Shown here: positions 1 to 5,513 of the stretch, in pieces
Position numbering within the stretch: position 1 is the first letter of the stretch
How the letters are laid out: each line of letters begins with the position of its first letter
Source of the DNA: Deltaproteobacteria bacterium
GTDB taxonomy: Bacteria; Desulfobacterota; Anaeroferrophillalia; Anaeroferrophillales; Tharpellaceae
NCBI GenBank assembly: GCA_013153415.1
Contig: JAADEO010000019.1
Location: 1 to 10,160, forward strand
DNA: 10,160 nt
Reading direction: 5' to 3'
Notes under the pieces: model-generated
The model's input: the letters and a program-made list of their open reading frames with translations, nothing else
Databases searched by the model: none
What the model was told of the DNA's origin: nothing
Position numbers and translations under genes: made by a program

Positions 1-917
1 CCGACCGCGTCGTAGGTGTTGGCAGCGAGCCAGTCGGGTTCGAGAGCGAATTTCCGCCGGTAACGTTCCACGAAATCCCGGACCATGGCTCTCCCCCGAT
101 CGACCAGAAAAGGCGTGATGACGCAAAGCCCCCCGGCGGCGGGATTGCGCAACAAAGACCCGTCATCCAGGCCCTCGCTGCCCAGGAAATCGCAGTCCAA
201 CCCCAGGAGACGGGCCTGGGAGATCAGCATGGCGCCCTGGCGGGCACGGCCGATGACCAGGAGCAGCTCGGGCCGCAGGATTTTCAGCCGCGCCAACCGA
301 GCCGTGAAATCTACGGTCTTCATCGTAAAGGGCTGGCTATCGACCAGCTGCAGACCGAGACCACCCGCAGTTTCGGCAAAAGCTCTTTCCAGGGCCAGGG
401 CATAATCGCGATTTTCGCAAAAAACCGCAACGGTGGAGACCTTTCTCACCTTGCGAGCGTAACGGGCCAGAAAATCGCCCTGGGAATCGACCCGGTAAGC
501 GCTGCAGAACAGGTAAGGACTCGACCGGACAACCGCCGGATCGCTTGCCACCGGGGTAATCAACACCAATTTCGCCTGCCGGTAAATCGGCAATGCCGCC
601 AAGGTTGAAACGGCATCCAGATGGCCGACAACCACGCTGTTTTTCGGATCACGGGCAATTTCCGCAGCAACAAGCGCCGCCCCCCGGGCATCGCCTCCAT
701 CGTCCCGAAAAAGGATTTTCAACGGCCGACCATCGATGCCGCCGTTGGCGTTGATCTCATCGGCCCTGAGCAGGGCTCCGTTCCTGGCGCCAGCGCCATA
801 ATAGGACTGAGAACCGGGGAAAGGTGAAACGACCGGGATGACGACCGGTGGCGCCGCCAGGAGGCGAGACGGCAGCAGCAGCGACAACAGGCCAGCAACC
901 GCGATCAGCCTTAGCAC
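1..917 (-). CDS. LivJ-type periplasmic substrate-binding protein (3' end beyond the window)
   Basis: This gene is open to position 1, so about 305 residues are visible and the C-terminus is missing. The product looks like a type-1 periplasmic binding protein of the branched-chain amino acid/LivJ family, which captures a small ligand outside the inner membrane. The N-terminus is a typical signal peptide: Arg3, a Leu/Ala/Val-rich core at about residues 4-20, then LLAA before PPVV. No lipobox Cys is present, so a soluble periplasmic form is likely. Family hallmarks are ADEINANGGIDGRPL (52-66), GHLDAVST (98-105, equivalent to the LivJ ligand-contact loop) and LITPVASDP (119-127). The start is GTG at 917, with GGGGAG eight bases upstream and only three bases after the HD gene's stop, which implies translational coupling. 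No permease or ATPase gene is in view, so the ligand and a transport role are unproven; a sensory or orphan binding protein is possible. Confidence 0.85.
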   Translation of the reverse strand, partial: MLRLIAVAGLLSLLLPSRLLAAPPVVIPVVSPFPGSQSYYGAGARNGALLRADEINANGGIDGRPLKILFRDDGGDARGAALVAAEIARDPKNSVVVGHLDAVSTLAALPIYRQAKLVLITPVASDPAVVRSSPYLFCSAYRVDSQGDFLARYARKVRKVSTVAVFCENRDYALALERAFAETAGGLGLQLVDSQPFTMKTVDFTARLARLKILRPELLLVIGRARQGAMLISQARLLGLDCDFLGSEGLDDGSLLRNPAAGGLCVITPFLVDRGRAMVRDFVERYRRKFALEPDWLAANTYDAV

Positions 918-920
918 CGG

Positions 921-1505
921 TTATTCTCCCCTGACCCACCAGTCGTTGCTGTCCTTGGTAAACCACCACGAGGTCCAATCACCCTCCTGCAGTCCCAAGG
1001 CCAGGCGGCGACCGCTTTCGGTCAACAGACGCTGGCCGGCAACCACCATCCACTTCTCGGCCTGCCGGTTGCCGAGATCGCTTTCCTCCCGCAGGAGCAC
1101 CATCAGCGCCAGCTGGTCGGCATCGGCCGCCAACCGGGACTCGGGAGTCGTTCTGGCCTCGAACTCCTCGATCAGGGCCGCTACCTCCTCACCGAAAAAA
1201 AGAGGCCGGCACATATCCTCGAGGGCCGCTTTTGCATCAACCTCGAGATATTTCTTGTTGACATAATTGAGATCCCCGGTCCGGGATTCGAGCAGATCGT
1301 GCAGCAGACAGAGTTTCAGAACCCGGGTCTCATCGACCGGATTGCCTTCGGCCAGCTCTAGCTTGACCAGCACATAACCGGTCAGGATCGTCTGAAAAAC
1401 ATGCTCGGCCACGCTTTCGCGACCGCTGCCAAGAAACTGGAGTCCACTGCGCGGCGTCCGGCGCAACATCGCCGCGGTAAAAAGGAATTCGGCCAGGGAT
1501 TTCAC
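921..1505 (-). CDS. HD-domain phosphohydrolase, YfbR-like 5'-deoxynucleotidase family
   Basis: The 194-residue protein has the HD metal-binding signature: SVAEHVF with His35, CLLHDLLES with His69-Asp70, and DADQLAL with Asp128. Glu73 and Asp78 (in SRTGDLNY) fall where YfbR-like enzymes carry their conserved acidic residues. Family members hydrolyse the phosphate of (deoxy)nucleoside 5'-monophosphates in the cytoplasm using a divalent metal; the actual substrate here cannot be read from sequence. The length matches the family (about 190-200 residues). The C-terminal tail is unusually Trp-rich (DWTSWWFTKDSNDWWVRGE). The start is GTG at 1505, overlapping the stop of the upstream 97-residue gene as GTGA, with GGAGG ten bases upstream. 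The next gene begins three bases after this stop, so the three genes are almost certainly cotranscribed. The HD assignment is firm; the exact subfamily is less so. Confidence 0.88.
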   Translation of the reverse strand: MKSLAEFLFTAAMLRRTPRSGLQFLGSGRESVAEHVFQTILTGYVLVKLELAEGNPVDETRVLKLCLLHDLLESRTGDLNYVNKKYLEVDAKAALEDMCRPLFFGEEVAALIEEFEARTTPESRLAADADQLALMVLLREESDLGNRQAEKWMVVAGQRLLTESGRRLALGLQEGDWTSWWFTKDSNDWWVRGE

Positions 1506-1795
1506 AGCTGCAGCGCCTCCAGCTCCCGCAGGCGCTCCAGGATCATGTTCTTTTTGATCATGGCGGCCTCGTAAGCCATCTCGTCTCCGGCTTCGAAAGC
1601 CGCTTTCAGCTCCTCCTCGACCTGGGCCACACCCTGGGCCAGTCGGGCGTAGGAGGCTTTCAACTCATCGGTTACCTGGGCCAGGTCGCCATCGAGCTCG
1701 GCCAGCGCCTTTTTCATCCATTCAGGGTCGTTGAAACGCTCGACTGCGGCACCGTCCTCCAACTTCTCATAACCATCTTCGATCTTCTTATCCAT
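1502..1795 (-). CDS. Small acidic coiled-coil-like protein of unknown function (97 aa)
   Basis: I do not recognise this family. The start is ATG at 1795, preceded by AAGGTGG at five-base spacing; the frame is open upstream to 1909, but that extension has no good ribosome site and reads through the spacer. The 97-residue product has a short charged N-terminus (MDKKIEDGYEKLEDG), an ERFNDPEWMKKAL stretch, and then a long helical segment from about residue 24 to the end, rich in Glu, Ala, Leu and Lys with heptad-like Leu/Val spacing (ELDGDLAQVTDEL, VAQVEEELKAAF, ILERLRELEALQL). It has no Cys, signal peptide or membrane segment. A coiled-coil dimer or an adaptor is a reasonable structural guess, not a function. 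Its stop overlaps the HD gene's start by GTGA, so a functional link to that phosphohydrolase is the main contextual clue. Confidence 0.75.
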   Translation of the reverse strand: MDKKIEDGYEKLEDGAAVERFNDPEWMKKALAELDGDLAQVTDELKASYARLAQGVAQVEEELKAAFEAGDEMAYEAAMIKKNMILERLRELEALQL

Positions 1796-1982
1796 ACAGA
1801 CCACCTTAATCATCGCTGAAGAAACAGTTGAAACAGCAAATTTGCTCTGAACCACGGTGCAGACGAAACGCACGGGAATTCCCATATCTTCCGGGCCTTC
1901 CGAAGTCAAGCAGCGATCGCGGCTTCAATTACCGAGAAGACAAGCCCGTTTTCACCTTTTTAAAAAAACAGTTGCGCAAAAC
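1796..1982 (-). promoter_or_regulatory. Spacer upstream of the 97-aa/HD/binding-protein trio: palindromes and weak promoter candidate
   Basis: This 187-bp gap separates yraN from the trio. Read on the minus strand it holds a T7 run at about 1968-1962 after a weak GTT/AAC hairpin around TTGCGC, which is at best a poor terminator. It then has TTGACT (1909-1904), 17 bases and TATGGG (1886-1881), a weak sigma70-like promoter. Two perfect palindromes are present: GGGAATTCCC (1874-1883), overlapping the candidate -10, and AGCAAATTTGCT (1835-1846). GAAACAG also occurs twice (1821-1827 and 1830-1836 on the plus strand). The trio may have its own regulated promoter, but no binding protein is identified. 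Confidence 0.35.
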
Positions 1983-2351
1983 CTATTCCCAGGGGAAAGC
2001 GTCCTCGATCCATTCGAACCGGGCCTTTCGGCCCTCTGCCGCCAATACCGAGATCACATCGAAACGCAGCTCTCCATCCCAATCATGCCGCTGCAGGTAC
2101 CAGCCGGCGGTTTTGATCAAACGTTTCCGCTTGGCCGGGGTCACGGCTTCCAGCGGAGTCGTAAAATCAGCCCGGCGCCGACTCTTGACTTCACAAAATA
2201 CCAGCAGTCCGTTCTTTGCGGCGATGATATCGATCTCTCCGAAACGGCAACGAAAACCACGCTCCAATACCTTGAAGCCATGCCCACGAAGAAATTCCGC
2301 CACCTGTTCTTCGCCCCATTGGCCGAACTGATGTCGGGGATCGCTGGACAT
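1983..2351 (-). CDS. yraN: UPF0102 / YraN family endonuclease-fold protein
   Basis: The 122-residue protein matches the YraN family in length and motifs: GQWGEEQVAEFLRGHGFKVLE (residues 10-30), RCRFGEIDII (34-43) and VFCEVKSRR (51-59). Glu39, Asp41, Glu54 and Lys56 form the restriction-endonuclease-like D-(E/Q)xK arrangement seen in Holliday-junction-resolvase-related folds. The PLEAVTPAKRKRL block after it is also typical. The cellular role of the family is not established; a nuclease acting on DNA is inferred from the fold. The frame is open to 2435, but ATG at 2351 is preferred because it begins the conserved block, has GAGGAG just upstream and does not run into rnhB. It lies 29 bases downstream of the rnhB stop, and rnhB-yraN adjacency is common in this cluster. 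Confidence 0.9.
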   Translation of the reverse strand: MSSDPRHQFGQWGEEQVAEFLRGHGFKVLERGFRCRFGEIDIIAAKNGLLVFCEVKSRRRADFTTPLEAVTPAKRKRLIKTAGWYLQRHDWDGELRFDVISVLAAEGRKARFEWIEDAFPWE

Positions 2352-2380
2352 TGTCTCCTCGCCCGGAAACGATTCCGGAT

Positions 2381-2977
2381 TTATGGTGTTTTGAAACGAA
2401 AGCTGCTCCGGTGCAGGATGCAGGGTCCGTGACACTGCACGGCCCGACGGTGGGCGACGGTCGCATAACCCTTGTGCCGGGCGAAACCGTAAACGGGAAA
2501 ACGGCGGTCGTAATAGACCATCTGCCGATCCCGGACGACCTTGGCCACGACCGAGGCGGCCGCCACCGGCAGGCAGCGGGAATCCCCTTTTACCAGGGGA
2601 TATTGGGGAAGATGCAGAGGCAGGGGCTGGCGGCCGTCCACGACCACCAGATCGGCTACCAGCTTAAGCGCGGCCAGAGCCTTGGCCATGGCCTGCAATG
2701 AGGCCTGCAGGATGTTGATCCGGTCGATTTCAGCGGCGGAAACCACACCGATACCGATGGCCGCACCGGATGCGATGAGACGCCGAAAAACCAGCTCCCG
2801 CCGACCGGAACTGAGTTTCTTGGAATCATCGATACCGATCCCGCCGGCCGCCGGCGGCAAGACGACGGCGGCGGCCACTACCGGACCGGCCAGACAACCC
2901 CGGCCGACTTCATCCACCCCGGCCAGATGCGGCCGGCCGAGGCGGAGCATGAGATCGGACAGGGCGTTAAGCGTCAA
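2381..2977 (-). CDS. rnhB: Ribonuclease HII
   Basis: RNase HII cleaves the RNA strand of RNA/DNA hybrids and nicks at single ribonucleotides embedded in DNA, initiating ribonucleotide excision repair. The 198-residue protein has all the family blocks: AGVDEVGRGCLAGPV (19-33, Asp22 and Glu23), IDDSKKLS (49-56), VVVDG (111-115, Asp114), VKGD (129-132) and AAASVVAKVVRD (139-150), and it ends with KGYATVAHRRA and the GPCILHRSSF signature. The acidic residues of the DExGRG, VDG, KGD and AKVxRD motifs are present, so it should be active. The only usable start upstream of the conserved N-terminus is TTG at 2977, because an in-frame TGA lies six codons before it; ATG at 2950 would leave just 11 residues before GVDE. 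The TTG has no clear ribosome site and lies 24 bases after the rplS stop. An eight-codon reading frame ends on it, as described separately. Confidence 0.95.
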   Translation of the reverse strand: MTLNALSDLMLRLGRPHLAGVDEVGRGCLAGPVVAAAVVLPPAAGGIGIDDSKKLSSGRRELVFRRLIASGAAIGIGVVSAAEIDRINILQASLQAMAKALAALKLVADLVVVDGRQPLPLHLPQYPLVKGDSRCLPVAAASVVAKVVRDRQMVYYDRRFPVYGFARHKGYATVAHRRAVQCHGPCILHRSSFRFKTP

Positions 2978-3001
2978 CTTGCAACCCGGAGCTCAACCAT
3001 T

Positions 3002-3346
3002 CTAGTGATTGATGGTCCGGATCCGGGCAGCCTTACCACGCAGTTTACGCATGTAGTAGAGTTTGGCCCGACGTACCCGACCCTGGTTGACGAGTTCGAT
3101 CTTGTCGACCATCGGGGAGTGCAGGGGGAAGGTCCGCTCAACTCCGATACCCCCGGAAACCTTGCGCACGGTAAAGGTCTCGCGGCTGCTCTCGCCCTGA
3201 CGCCGCAGAACGAAACCCTGGAAAACCTGGATCCGCTGTTTTTCGCCTTCGCGGATCTTGACGTGAACTTTCAAAGTATCCCCGGCTTTGAAAGGGGGGA
3301 TGTCCATGCGCATGTTTTTCTGTTCGATCGCTTCAATCTGGTTCAT
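3002..3346 (-). CDS. rplS: 50S ribosomal protein bL19
   Basis: bL19 is a large-subunit protein at the interface with the 30S subunit, contributing to intersubunit bridges. The 114-residue product has the expected length and the family blocks: FKAGDTLKVHVKIREGEKQRIQ (positions 19-40), a QGFVLRRQG loop, TFTVRKVSGGIGVERTFPLHSP, and the basic tail GRVRRAKLYYMRKLRGKAARI. The start is ATG at 3346 with GGAGAG six bases upstream. It follows trmD after a 192-bp spacer that carries its own promoter candidate and a hairpin, and precedes rnhB by 24 bp. The trmD-rplS pair is widely conserved, but the long AT-rich gap suggests that rplS can be transcribed or regulated independently here. Confidence 0.98.
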   Translation of the reverse strand: MNQIEAIEQKNMRMDIPPFKAGDTLKVHVKIREGEKQRIQVFQGFVLRRQGESSRETFTVRKVSGGIGVERTFPLHSPMVDKIELVNQGRVRRAKLYYMRKLRGKAARIRTINH

Positions 3347-3363
3347 CTTTATCTCTCCGAATC

Positions 3364-3390
3364 AACCCGCTCCTTCAAAAAATGCGGGTT
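3364..3390 (-). promoter_or_regulatory. Leader hairpin just upstream of the rplS ribosome-binding site
   Basis: A perfect seven-base-pair inverted repeat, AACCCGC (3390-3384) and GCGGGTT (3370-3364) on the minus strand, encloses a 13-nt loop. The loop holds a T6 run and an AAGGAG sequence resembling a ribosome site. The rplS GGAGAG begins only six bases downstream of the stem. No T-run follows the stem, so it is not a standard terminator. It would sit at or near the 5' end of a transcript made from the candidate promoter at 3397-3424. A role in rplS translation or mRNA stability is an inference. Confidence 0.45.
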
Positions 3391-3396
3391 CTGGCT

Positions 3397-3424
3397 GTTA
3401 TACGGTATCCTGGTTACCAGGTAA
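3397..3424 (-). promoter_or_regulatory. Candidate internal promoter for rplS with palindromic spacer
   Basis: On the minus strand, TATAAC (3402-3397) matches the -10 consensus at five of six positions. It lies 16 bp after TTACCT (3424-3419), a poor -35. Between and overlapping them is the palindrome CCTGGT-A-ACCAGG (3421-3409), placed as an operator would be. The surrounding gap is clearly AT-rich compared with the flanking genes, including two tandem TTAATCG copies on the plus strand near 3440-3455. The remainder of the spacer (3425-3538) shows only a small AT hairpin (TTTTCT/AGAAAA, 3469-3484) and no terminator for trmD. The -10 is convincing; the -35 is not. Confidence 0.35.
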
Positions 3425-3538
3425 TCCCTGACAAGTAAATTAATCGTTAATCGGTATCTTACAGGTCATTTTCTGATTAGAAAAACCGGAAAACGTTCTG
3501 ATAAAAAGTATTAATTTGCGACCAGCGGAAAGCCCTCG

Positions 3539-4267
3539 CTATTGCGCTTCCCGGCGCCAGCGGGCCACCAGTTCTTTCTCCACTTCACTCAACGAGGCCC
3601 GCTCCAGCAGATCGGGACGGCGTTCGTAGGTCCGGCGCAGAGCCTGCAGGCGCCGCCATTCGCGAATCCGGGCGTGGTGTCCGGAAAGCAGAACCTCCGG
3701 AACCCGCTCCCCTTCGTACTCGGCCGGCCGGGTGTAATGGGGGTATTCCAGCAACGGGGAAAAGCTCTCCTCTTCCAAGGACGCGGAAGACCCCAGAACC
3801 CCCGGCAAGAGGCGAACCACGGCGTCGATAATCACCATGGCCGGCAACTCACCACCGGTCAGGATATAGTCGCCGAGACTTACCTCCCGGTCGATATGCC
3901 GGCTGACCCGTTCATCGATCCCCTCGTAATGAGGGCAGAAGATGATCAGGTGCCCGATCCGGCTGAGTTCCTCGGCCAGGTCCTGGCTGAAAGGTTCACC
4001 GACCGGCGTCGGGAGCAGGACCTGAGCAGATGAATCTTCTCCGCGCAATGCGCTGATCGCCCGCAAGGCAGGCTCGGGGCGCATCACCATGCCGGCTCCG
4101 CCACCATAGGGATAGTCATCCACCACCCGGTGACGGTCGTGGCAGTAATCCCGTAAATCATGTACTTCAAGCTGCAACAGGCCCTTTTCCCGGGCCCGCT
4201 GCATGATGCTTTCAGCAAAAGGGGAAACAAACATCCCGGGGAAAATAGTTATAACATCTATTTTCAT
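3539..4267 (-). CDS. trmD: tRNA (guanine-N1-)-methyltransferase TrmD
   Basis: TrmD methylates N1 of G37 in tRNAs reading CUN, CCN and CGG codons, preventing +1 frameshifting. It is a SPOUT-class homodimer binding S-adenosylmethionine in a trefoil knot. The 242-residue protein has the N-terminal MKIDVITIFPGMF, HDRHRVVDDYPYGGGAGMVM (43-62), YEGIDERV (114-121), SLGDYILTGGELPAM (130-144), Arg152 (equivalent to catalytic Arg154 of E. coli), PHYTRP (176-181) and PEVLLSGHHARIREWR. Two positions differ from what I recall of E. coli TrmD: CPHYEG replaces CGRYEG, and Glu167 occupies the position of catalytic Asp169. The ATG at 4267 overlaps the rimM stop as ATGA, so translation is coupled to rimM. The family assignment is certain. 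Confidence 0.98.
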   Translation of the reverse strand: MKIDVITIFPGMFVSPFAESIMQRAREKGLLQLEVHDLRDYCHDRHRVVDDYPYGGGAGMVMRPEPALRAISALRGEDSSAQVLLPTPVGEPFSQDLAEELSRIGHLIIFCPHYEGIDERVSRHIDREVSLGDYILTGGELPAMVIIDAVVRLLPGVLGSSASLEEESFSPLLEYPHYTRPAEYEGERVPEVLLSGHHARIREWRRLQALRRTYERRPDLLERASLSEVEKELVARWRREAQ

Positions 4268-4815
4268 GCGGGCTGTTCGACCCCGTCCGCTTCGCCGCCG
4301 CGACCGGCAGGATCGGCGATAATCCGACCGGCTTCGGGATCGATCGATATTATATAGGCCGCCACCATCGGCAGCAGAAGTTCCTCCCCCCCGACGTCTT
4401 CGCTGCGGGGCCTGATGACAAACACTTCGTGGCCGGCAGTGGGGATGATCTCCTTCAAAAGACCCAGTTCCCGGCCCCCGGGATCGAACACCGGCAGCCC
4501 CAGGATCTGAAAATGGTAATACTCATCCTCACCCGGTTCCGGAAGACAACTGCCGCGGCAAACCAGTTCGCAACCGATCAGGGACTGGGCCGCGTCAATG
4601 CTCCGACAACCTTCAAGGCTCAGAATATAAGTCCCTTTCTGCCGGCGGTAACGGGTCACCTCCACGGGGACCAGGGAACCATCACGGGAGCGCAGCTTCA
4701 TCCCCGCAAGCAGGAAATTCTCGGGCTCCTCAATCTCGGAACGAACCCTGACCTCTCCCCGCAGGCCTTGAGTCTTGACTATCTGGCCGAGAACGACCCA
4801 GGGATCTCTCATCAC
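4264..4815 (-). CDS. rimM: 16S rRNA processing / 30S maturation factor RimM
   Basis: RimM assists late folding of the 30S head and binds near uS19 and the 3' domain of 16S rRNA. The 183-residue protein has the two expected domains: an N-terminal RimM barrel (about 7-90) with the diagnostic GQIVKTQGLRGEVRV (10-24), and a C-terminal PRC-barrel (about 99-170) with YYHFQILGLPVFD, the GHEVFVIRP strand and a LLLPMVAAYIISID segment. A short acidic, glycine-rich tail follows. The start is GTG at 4815 or the immediately following ATG at 4812; a weak GGGG site lies five or eight bases upstream respectively, so the choice is open by one codon. The stop overlaps the trmD start. Placement between khpA and trmD is the standard order. 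Confidence 0.96.
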   Translation of the reverse strand: MMRDPWVVLGQIVKTQGLRGEVRVRSEIEEPENFLLAGMKLRSRDGSLVPVEVTRYRRQKGTYILSLEGCRSIDAAQSLIGCELVCRGSCLPEPGEDEYYHFQILGLPVFDPGGRELGLLKEIIPTAGHEVFVIRPRSEDVGGEELLLPMVAAYIISIDPEAGRIIADPAGRGGEADGVEQPA

Positions 4816-4862
4816 CGTTTCCCCAACCCGTTCGCATAAAACAACAGCTCTCCGGTTCGCAA

Positions 4863-5096
4863 CTACTCGACGATCTCCAGACTGGCCCGGCGCCCCTCCT
4901 TGGCGGCGGCCGCTCCCAGAATGGTCCGCATCGCCCGGGCGGTTTTGCCCTGGCGGCCGATCACTTTCCCGAGATCTTTCTGATTGACGCTCAGTTCCAA
5001 TTGAACCGAGCTGTCTTCTTCGCGCTCCCGAACCTCGACTTCGTCAGGGTTGTCAACCAGGGCCTTCGCGAGATATTCAATCAAATCCTTGTACAT
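4863..5096 (-). CDS. khpA: KH-domain RNA-binding protein KhpA
   Basis: This 77-residue protein is essentially a single KH domain. It has MYKDLIEYLAKALVDNPDEV at the N-terminus and VNQKDLGKVIGRQGKTARAMR around the GxxG nucleic-acid-binding loop (GRQG, residues 47-50). KhpA-family proteins bind RNA, often with the partner KhpB/Jag, and affect cell elongation and mRNA or sRNA regulation in several bacteria; the RNA targets in this organism are unknown. ATG at 5096 has a strong GGAGG five bases upstream and begins the conserved sequence. The frame is open 16 codons further up, but that would add a poorly conserved extension. It lies between rpsP and rimM, a highly conserved position for the family. 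Confidence 0.93.
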   Translation of the reverse strand: MYKDLIEYLAKALVDNPDEVEVREREEDSSVQLELSVNQKDLGKVIGRQGKTARAMRTILGAAAAKEGRRASLEIVE

Positions 5097-5171
5097 GATC
5101 CCCTCCAGCCACCCGTAAGATCTGGCGGCAATGGCTGTTGTCACCGAAAAGCTTTGGTCTGTATCTATTTT

Positions 5172-5435
5172 TTAAGCCGGCGTCTCTCCGGCGGCGGCTT
5201 TTTTCGCCTTCTTGATGAGGCTGGCCACGGTCGCGGTCGGCACGGCCCCTTGTTCGAGCCAGTAATTGAGTTTGTCCTCATGCAGAACGATCGCCGCCGG
5301 ATCCGGGTTGGGATCGTAGGTTCCGACAATCTCCAGGAAACGACCATCCCGGGGAGATTGGGAATCGGCTGCGACAATACGATAGAAAGGCTTCTTTTTA
5401 GCCCCCCTGCGGGTCAATCTGATTTTTACCGCCAT
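5172..5435 (-). CDS. rpsP: 30S ribosomal protein bS16
   Basis: bS16 is a small-subunit protein needed for assembly of the 5' and central domains of 16S rRNA. The 87-residue product carries the family N-terminus MAVKIRLTRRGAKKKPFYRIVAADSQSPRDGRF in two contiguous blocks, then FLEIVGTYDPNPDP and LNYWLEQGAVPTATVASLIKKA. Its length is normal for the family. ATG at 5435 has AGGAGAG eight bases upstream. The gene follows ffh after a 78-bp spacer with a stable hairpin and precedes khpA by 75 bp. The khpA spacer (5097-5171) shows nothing beyond the khpA ribosome site. Confidence 0.98.
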   Translation of the reverse strand: MAVKIRLTRRGAKKKPFYRIVAADSQSPRDGRFLEIVGTYDPNPDPAAIVLHEDKLNYWLEQGAVPTATVASLIKKAKKAAAGETPA

Positions 5436-5463
5436 TACAGTTTCTCTCCTTTTTTCAGGTGTG

Positions 5464-5491
5464 AGCCCCGCACCGGGGGCTGTTTGGGTGC
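5464..5491 (-). promoter_or_regulatory. Stem-loop in the ffh-rpsP spacer with possible loop pairing
   Basis: On the minus strand, AGCCCC (5481-5476) pairs perfectly with GGGGCT (5469-5464) around the six-base loop CGGTGC. The loop's GGTGC (5474-5470) is itself complementary to GCACC just upstream (5491-5487), so either a pseudoknot-like fold or two competing helices could form. The hairpin is followed by CACACCTGAAAAAAGGAGAG, not a T-run, so it is not a canonical terminator. It lies between the ffh stop and the rpsP ribosome site, where it might tune rpsP expression or mRNA processing. Function is inferred only. Confidence 0.4.
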
Positions 5492-5513
5492 AATTTATTA
5501 AAAATCGTTTTTA

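Noticed and set aside
1796..1909. N-terminal extension of the 97-residue protein up to 1909.
   Set aside because: It would translate the palindrome-rich spacer, has no ribosome site, and ATG at 1795 has a well-placed AAGGTGG.
1913..1920. GCGATCGC octamer, resembling the HIP1 repeat of cyanobacteria.
   Set aside because: A single copy was noticed and the gene content does not suggest a cyanobacterium; it is most likely chance.
2352..2435. A longer yraN start at 2435, adding 28 residues.
   Set aside because: It would overlap rnhB by 55 bases and precede the conserved start of the family; ATG at 2351 has GAGGAG directly upstream.
3364..3390. Hairpin upstream of rplS considered as a terminator for trmD.
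   Set aside because: The T-run is inside the loop and not after the stem, and the hairpin lies only six bases before the rplS ribosome site.
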